DNA from: Firm-04 sp045600205
Lineage (GTDB): Bacteria; Bacillota; Clostridia; Oscillospirales; Ruminococcaceae
Direction: 5' to 3'
NCBI GenBank assembly: GCA_045600205.1
Contig: JAZRXM010000038.1
Location: 47,436 to 111,435, forward strand
Length of the DNA: 64,000 nucleotides
Shown here in pieces: positions 60,509 through 64,000 of the stretch. The translations under genes and the position numbers were made by a program. How positions within the stretch are numbered: position 1 is the first letter of the stretch; each line of letters starts with the position of its first letter. The notes beneath the pieces were generated by a model. The model did not search any database and was not told where the DNA came from. It worked only from the letters and a program-made list of their open reading frames with translations.

Positions 60509-61651
60509 ATGGGACTGCAATTTCGCAAAAGTCTGACCATTTGCAAGGGTGTCAAGCTGAATATCACAAAAACGGGTGTCGGCGTCACCCTCGGTACAAA
60601 AGGCTGCCATTATTCCATCAATTCCAGCGGCAGAACCACCTCGACCATCGGCATTCCGGGCACAGGTCTTTACTATACCAACTCGAAAAACCTGAAAACC
60701 AAGAAGAAGGAAGCCGAGAAAAAGAAGAAACAGGAAGAAAAAGAACAGGCAAAGCAGGAACAGCAGCAGGCTGCCGCTCAGGCAAAAGAGGAGCAGGCTG
60801 CACTGCAGGCGCAGCAACAACAGCAGGATGCCGAAACTGCCGCACAGTACGCAGAATATCTGGATGCCATCCGTCAGATTCACCTTACCTGTGAACCTGT
60901 CATCGACTGGAACTCTTTGGCATCGGGAGAACCGCCTTTTGCAAGCGGACAGATCGGTCCGAATGAAAATGCCGCTCTGGATGCCTATAACAAATATCAG
61001 CCATCCTTTACGGACAAGCTGCTGCATCACGATGAAAGCGAAGCCAAGAAAAAGGAACTGTTGGATGCCATCGCGGCAGCCAAGGCACAGGATGCCGAAC
61101 TGCTCGAAAACTGGACGGAAATGCACGGATTTGCGTCAGAAATCCTCAAAGGCAACATTGACGCATATCTGGATGTGATCGAGCAGGCAAACCCGTTTGA
61201 GCAGCTTCTGGATTTCGGCAGCGATTTCCAGTTTGGTACGGAATCCGCTGACCGCATGGAGATCGAATTCCGCGTCAAGTCGGAAACGGTTGTGCCGAAA
61301 GAAACCGCAGAACTGACTGCATCGGGTAAACTGAGTGTCAAGGAAATGACGAAAACACAGTATTTTGACATCACACAGGATTATGTTTGCAGTACATCGA
61401 TCCGTCTGGCACGCGAAGTGTTTGCGATGCTGCCTGTGAAGTATGTGTATATTCATGCGGTAGATATGCAGCTCAACAAAGCAACGGGAAATGACGAAGA
61501 AATGGACATTTTGTCGGTTGCATTTGAACGTGAGCAGTTCCACAAGGCGAACTTTGCGCGACTGGACCCCTCCGATTTTATCGGAACATTCCCGCACAAT
61601 ATGCGTTTCAAGAAAACGGCGGGATTTGAGCCTGTTGAACGCTTGAAATAA
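60509..61651 (+). CDS. DUF4236-domain protein with coiled coil
   Basis: 380 aa. The first 55 residues (GLQFRKSLTICKGVKLNITK, GVGVTLGTKGCHYSINSSGR, TIGIPGTGLYYT) match DUF4236. A very charged Lys/Glu/Gln/Ala coiled coil (about 60-115) follows, then a helical domain (about 120-230) and a C-terminal alpha/beta domain (EFRVKSETVVPKETAELTASGKLSVKEMT...). No signal peptide. The function of DUF4236 is unknown. AGGAGG lies before the ATG; a strong terminator follows. Confidence 0.88.
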   Translation: MGLQFRKSLTICKGVKLNITKTGVGVTLGTKGCHYSINSSGRTTSTIGIPGTGLYYTNSKNLKTKKKEAEKKKKQEEKEQAKQEQQQAAAQAKEEQAALQAQQQQQDAETAAQYAEYLDAIRQIHLTCEPVIDWNSLASGEPPFASGQIGPNENAALDAYNKYQPSFTDKLLHHDESEAKKKELLDAIAAAKAQDAELLENWTEMHGFASEILKGNIDAYLDVIEQANPFEQLLDFGSDFQFGTESADRMEIEFRVKSETVVPKETAELTASGKLSVKEMTKTQYFDITQDYVCSTSIRLAREVFAMLPVKYVYIHAVDMQLNKATGNDEEMDILSVAFEREQFHKANFARLDPSDFIGTFPHNMRFKKTAGFEPVERLK

Positions 61652-61658
61652 GGAAACA

Positions 61659-61683
61659 AATCCCCGCTCAATGAGCGGGGATT
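61659..61683. terminator. Bidirectional terminator between DUF4236 gene and coaX
   Basis: AATCCCCGCT pairs with AGCGGGGATT around a 5-nt loop between converging genes. Confidence 0.85.
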
Positions 61684-61688
61684 CTTGT

Positions 61689-62459
61689 TTATTTGCGGTT
61701 TTTCTCAAAGAGAATATCAAGACCTTTGAGGAGCAGTTCGTCATCCAGAAGAATTTTGTGACGGCAGTGCGGTACGATCAGATTCGAAAGTCCGCCGCTT
61801 GCAACCACCGTTGCCTCGTAGCCGATTTCCTCAAACATACGGTCAATCAGACCATCCAGAGCCGACGCATTGCCGAACACCAGACCGCTCTGCATCGAAT
61901 CAATGGTGTTGCCGCCAATCACCTTTGCAGGTGCTTTCAGATGAATTTTCGGGAGCTGCGCCGTAGAATTTTCCAGTGATTGCAGTGCGATCTGCACACC
62001 TGGAAGAATCAGACCGCCAATGAAATTGCGGTTTTTATCCACCACGGTCATCGTGGTCGCGGTACCCATGTCAATGATAATGACCGGTGCGCCGTAATCG
62101 TGAATGGCAGCAACCGCCGCCACCACCAGATCGCTGCCGACCTGTGCAGGCTGATCCATCAGGATGTTGATGCCTGTTTTGATGCCAGGACCGACGATCA
62201 TCGGCGTGATGCCCGTCAGCTTTTGAATTGCCGCCGAAAGCTTATCAGTCAGCGGCGGGACAACCGACGAAATAATAGCACCATCCAGTTCCGCTGCATC
62301 AATTGTATGCAGTTCCAGCACCATATGGCAGTCAATTGCATATTCTAAGTCGGTTTTGGTATTACTTGTGTGCATCCGCTCCACAAATTGAACCTTGTGG
62401 TCCTCTGCACAACCAATCACAATATTGGTATTTCCGATGTCAATTGTCAGAATTTTCAA
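61689..62459 (-). CDS. coaX: Type III pantothenate kinase
   Basis: First step of coenzyme A synthesis, phosphorylating pantothenate. 256 aa, ASKHA fold: TIDIGNTNIVIG (phosphate 1), SSVVPPLTD, GPGIKTGI, GSDLVVAAVAA, the catalytic-Asp/phosphate-2 IIIDMGTATTMTVVD, GGLILPGVQIALQSL and VASGGLSNLI. It lies 27 bp downstream of a PanT-like transporter gene, so uptake and activation of the vitamin are probably one operon. Confidence 0.96.
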   Translation of the reverse strand: MKILTIDIGNTNIVIGCAEDHKVQFVERMHTSNTKTDLEYAIDCHMVLELHTIDAAELDGAIISSVVPPLTDKLSAAIQKLTGITPMIVGPGIKTGINILMDQPAQVGSDLVVAAVAAIHDYGAPVIIIDMGTATTMTVVDKNRNFIGGLILPGVQIALQSLENSTAQLPKIHLKAPAKVIGGNTIDSMQSGLVFGNASALDGLIDRMFEEIGYEATVVASGGLSNLIVPHCRHKILLDDELLLKGLDILFEKNRK

Positions 62460-62486
62460 AACGGTTTTCCTCCGTATGCTTTAAAA

Positions 62487-63137
62487 TCAGGCAGCCTTTT
62501 CTTTTTTGGCAGACAGAAAACCTGCACTGTGCAGCGCATTACAGATCGCGCAGACTGCTGCGGTACAGACGCCCGCTTCAATCAGTGCATTGATGCCTGC
62601 AAAACCAACTACAAACGGCAGAATGTGGTCTGTGGGGATGCCCCATTCGGTCATTTTGGATTGGAATACGTCATTGTTCCAGAAGAACAGAATCACGCTG
62701 CCCATAAACAAAACAGTATTCGTCAGTGCGGCGATCAAACCTGCAATGGCGTAACCGACCGACTGAAATGCCCGACTTTTCTTTTCCCGCAGCCAGTTTG
62801 CGAACAATCCCGTCAGAAAACCGACCAGAATCCGCGGCACCATACAAATCAGGATCGTAAACAGCGGGTTCTGCGCGAGAATGAACGCACCAAACGCCGA
62901 GGGATGTCCCACGCCGAAGCAGCACAGAAAACTCGTGATGCCGAATACACCACCTAGAATCGCACCGATTTTCGGACCGAGAATCACGGCACCGATTGCA
63001 ACGGGGATCATCAGCAGGGTCAGCTCACTCAGTCCGCAGGGGACGTAGCCGAGAGGGGTGAAGGTCATAATGCAGATGATTGCCGTGAACAGCGAGATTA
63101 CGACCATTTTGTAGGTTTTACCATTTGTGTTTTGCAT
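62487..63137 (-). CDS. ECF transporter S component, probably pantothenate (PanT-like)
   Basis: 216 aa with six membrane helices. FTPLGYVPCG near the N-terminus, ILGPKIGAILGGVFGITSF and CMVPRILVGFLTGLF match the pantothenate-specific S components, which work with a shared EcfA-EcfA'-EcfT module elsewhere. Adjacency to coaX supports pantothenate as substrate (inference). AGGAGG precedes ATG 63137 within a small AGGA...TCCT dyad that could hide it. Confidence 0.88.
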   Translation of the reverse strand: MQNTNGKTYKMVVISLFTAIICIMTFTPLGYVPCGLSELTLLMIPVAIGAVILGPKIGAILGGVFGITSFLCCFGVGHPSAFGAFILAQNPLFTILICMVPRILVGFLTGLFANWLREKKSRAFQSVGYAIAGLIAALTNTVLFMGSVILFFWNNDVFQSKMTEWGIPTDHILPFVVGFAGINALIEAGVCTAAVCAICNALHSAGFLSAKKEKAA

Positions 63138-63277
63138 AGGAAATGCCTCCTCATGTTATTATTCCGCAAGGGATACAATACAGGGTTCTGACATCGGATA
63201 TGGGCAGTCTGCGGGCAATCGGCGCATGGAGTCCTGTATTTTCGCAGGTATTCCTGTGATGCCGCCGCATCTGTCCA
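63138..63277 (-). promoter_or_regulatory. Structured 5' leader of the PanT-like gene
   Basis: About 140 nt between the promoter and the start codon. Visible pairings on the minus strand: GATGC/GCATC with a 4-nt loop, CAGG/CCTG with an AATA loop, and a closing AATACAGG/CCTGTATT stem around about 50 nt containing two CTGCCC/TGCCC-type repeats. Not a riboswitch class I recognise. Confidence 0.45.
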
Positions 63278-63283
63278 GAAAAA

Positions 63284-63312
63284 AGTATAGCATATTCCCG
63301 GGCATTTGTCAA
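63284..63312 (-). promoter_or_regulatory. Promoter of the PanT-like gene and coaX
   Basis: Minus-strand TTGACA (63312-63307), 17 bp, TATACT (63289-63284). Confidence 0.85.
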
Positions 63313-63338
63313 GTAATGCCGTGATTTTGGATAAACAC

Positions 63339-63367
63339 TTGATTTTTTCGACAGAATTTGCTATAAT
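63339..63367 (+). promoter_or_regulatory. Promoter of glmU
   Basis: TTGATT (63339-63344), 17 bp, TATAAT (63362-63367). Confidence 0.8.
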
Positions 63368-63434
63368 AGGAGTGTTCGGTTGCTATGGGCAACAGACAAG
63401 GAAAGAATCAGGAAACCAAAGGAGGTCACTTCGA

Positions 63435-64000
63435 ATGAATCAGGCAGTTGTTTTGGCCGGCGGACAGGGCAAGCGTATGAAAGCTCCCATTCCGAAGCCG
63501 ATGTTTCAAGTTTTGGGAGAGCCGATGCTCGAATGGGTACTCAGTGCTTGTGAAAAAGCAGAACTCCCCCGCATCTGTGTTGTAACGGGCTACGAATCTC
63601 AGCAAATTGAAAGTTACCTCGGCAATCGCTGTCGCACCGTATATCAGGCAGAGCGTCTGGGAACAGGTCATGCGGTCATGCAGACGATTCCGTTTCTGGA
63701 GGAGGATAAAGACGGCAGTACGCTGGTTCTCTGCGGCGATGCGCCGTTCATTGACAGCCAGACGATTTCGGAGTCCCTGAAACGTCATATTCAGGAAAAG
63801 AACGCCGTCACAGTCATCACCGCAAATGTGCCGCAGCCCCTCGGCTATGGCAGAATCCTGCGTACCGACAGCGGTATCGCGGGCATTGTGGAGGAAAAGG
63901 ACGCTACCGATGAACAGCGTAAAATCACAGAAATCAACTCAGGCTGCTACTGGTTCCGTACCGCTGACCTGATTGCGCTGCTCGGTCAGATTCAGAATAA
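63435..64000 (+). CDS. glmU: GlmU, N-terminal part (cut by window end)
   Basis: Uridylyltransferase domain of the bifunctional enzyme that makes UDP-N-acetylglucosamine for wall synthesis. The first 188 residues are visible: AVVLAGGQGKRMKAPIPKP (pyrophosphorylase signature), QAERLGTGHAVMQ, LVLCGDAPFID (metal-binding Asp), GYGRILRTDSG, GIVEEKDATDEQ and INSGCYWF. AAAGGAGG precedes the ATG. The acetyltransferase half, if present, is beyond the window. Confidence 0.94.
   Translation, partial: MNQAVVLAGGQGKRMKAPIPKPMFQVLGEPMLEWVLSACEKAELPRICVVTGYESQQIESYLGNRCRTVYQAERLGTGHAVMQTIPFLEEDKDGSTLVLCGDAPFIDSQTISESLKRHIQEKNAVTVITANVPQPLGYGRILRTDSGIAGIVEEKDATDEQRKITEINSGCYWFRTADLIALLGQIQN

Noticed and set aside
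1..64000. CRISPR array, prophage or replication origin
   Set aside because: No regularly spaced repeats, phage structural genes, DnaA-box clusters or cas-like genes were seen.

Overview
The window looks like a chromosomal piece of a Gram-positive, fibre-degrading gut or rumen bacterium close to Ruminococcus sensu stricto (R. flavefaciens / R. champanellensis type). I infer this from four secreted serpins carrying cellulosome dockerins, a GH94 disaccharide phosphorylase, a mid-range GC content, AGGAGG-type ribosome binding sites, and many sigma-A promoters with nearly perfect -35/-10 boxes 16-17 bp apart. Species assignment is inference; no rRNA gene is present.

Layout. 1-6.9 kb: four tandem dockerin-serpin genes on the minus strand. 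6.9-15.9 kb (plus): a CAP-domain protein, tRNA-Met and tRNA-Glu, queA, pyk, pth, mfd and a lipoprotein. 15.9-25.4 kb (minus): ilvN, PBP2, hisS, mgsA, a minD-like gene, a lipoprotein, RNase P RNA, a LysM-G5-M23 peptidase and two small envelope genes. 25.6-30.6 kb (plus): a class A PBP, an RlmL/YpsC-type methylase and lysA. 30.7-34.5 kb (minus): a giant membrane protein and a small conserved-looking protein. 34.7-47.3 kb (plus): nspC, a feoA-feoB fusion gene split by a 3.4-kb insertion, GH94 phosphorylase, a CPA-type antiporter and an acyl-CoA ligase. 47.3-48.05 kb: a hairpin-rich repeat and an AT-rich orphan gene between 42-bp inverted repeats. 48.05-56.5 kb (minus): an LtaS-like enzyme, a D,D-carboxypeptidase, a NAGPA-domain protein, a CPBP protease and a long disordered repeat protein. 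56.8-64 kb: PHP phosphatase, prfB, aac(3)-like, maf, a DUF4236 protein, a PanT-like ECF S component with coaX, and the start of glmU.

The most notable system is at 35.95-41.68 kb. The iron importer gene feoB is cut in the middle of a conserved CNGRFP motif by a compact element of 3,429 bp bounded by reconstructable attL and attR sites. The element carries a large serine recombinase, a cation-diffusion-facilitator metal exporter and an RlmA-type rRNA methylase. Joining the element's ends in silico gives an attP with 20-bp arms (19/20 complementary) around a central TT. Joining the flanks restores feoB in frame (about 765 aa). The recombinase reading frame runs through the attachment site, so its C-terminus is feoB-encoded when integrated and element-encoded when circular. 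In the circle its stop codon falls one base before the start of the exporter. This suggests a reversible iron-import/metal-export switch, which has to be tested.

Secondary points of interest are the serpin array with divergent reactive loops (one member with two zinc-ribbon-like modules), a cytoplasmic protein with eight DVLxQF-type repeats in a proline-rich disordered region, the inverted-repeat-bounded orphan gene, and a structured leader in front of the PanT-like gene.
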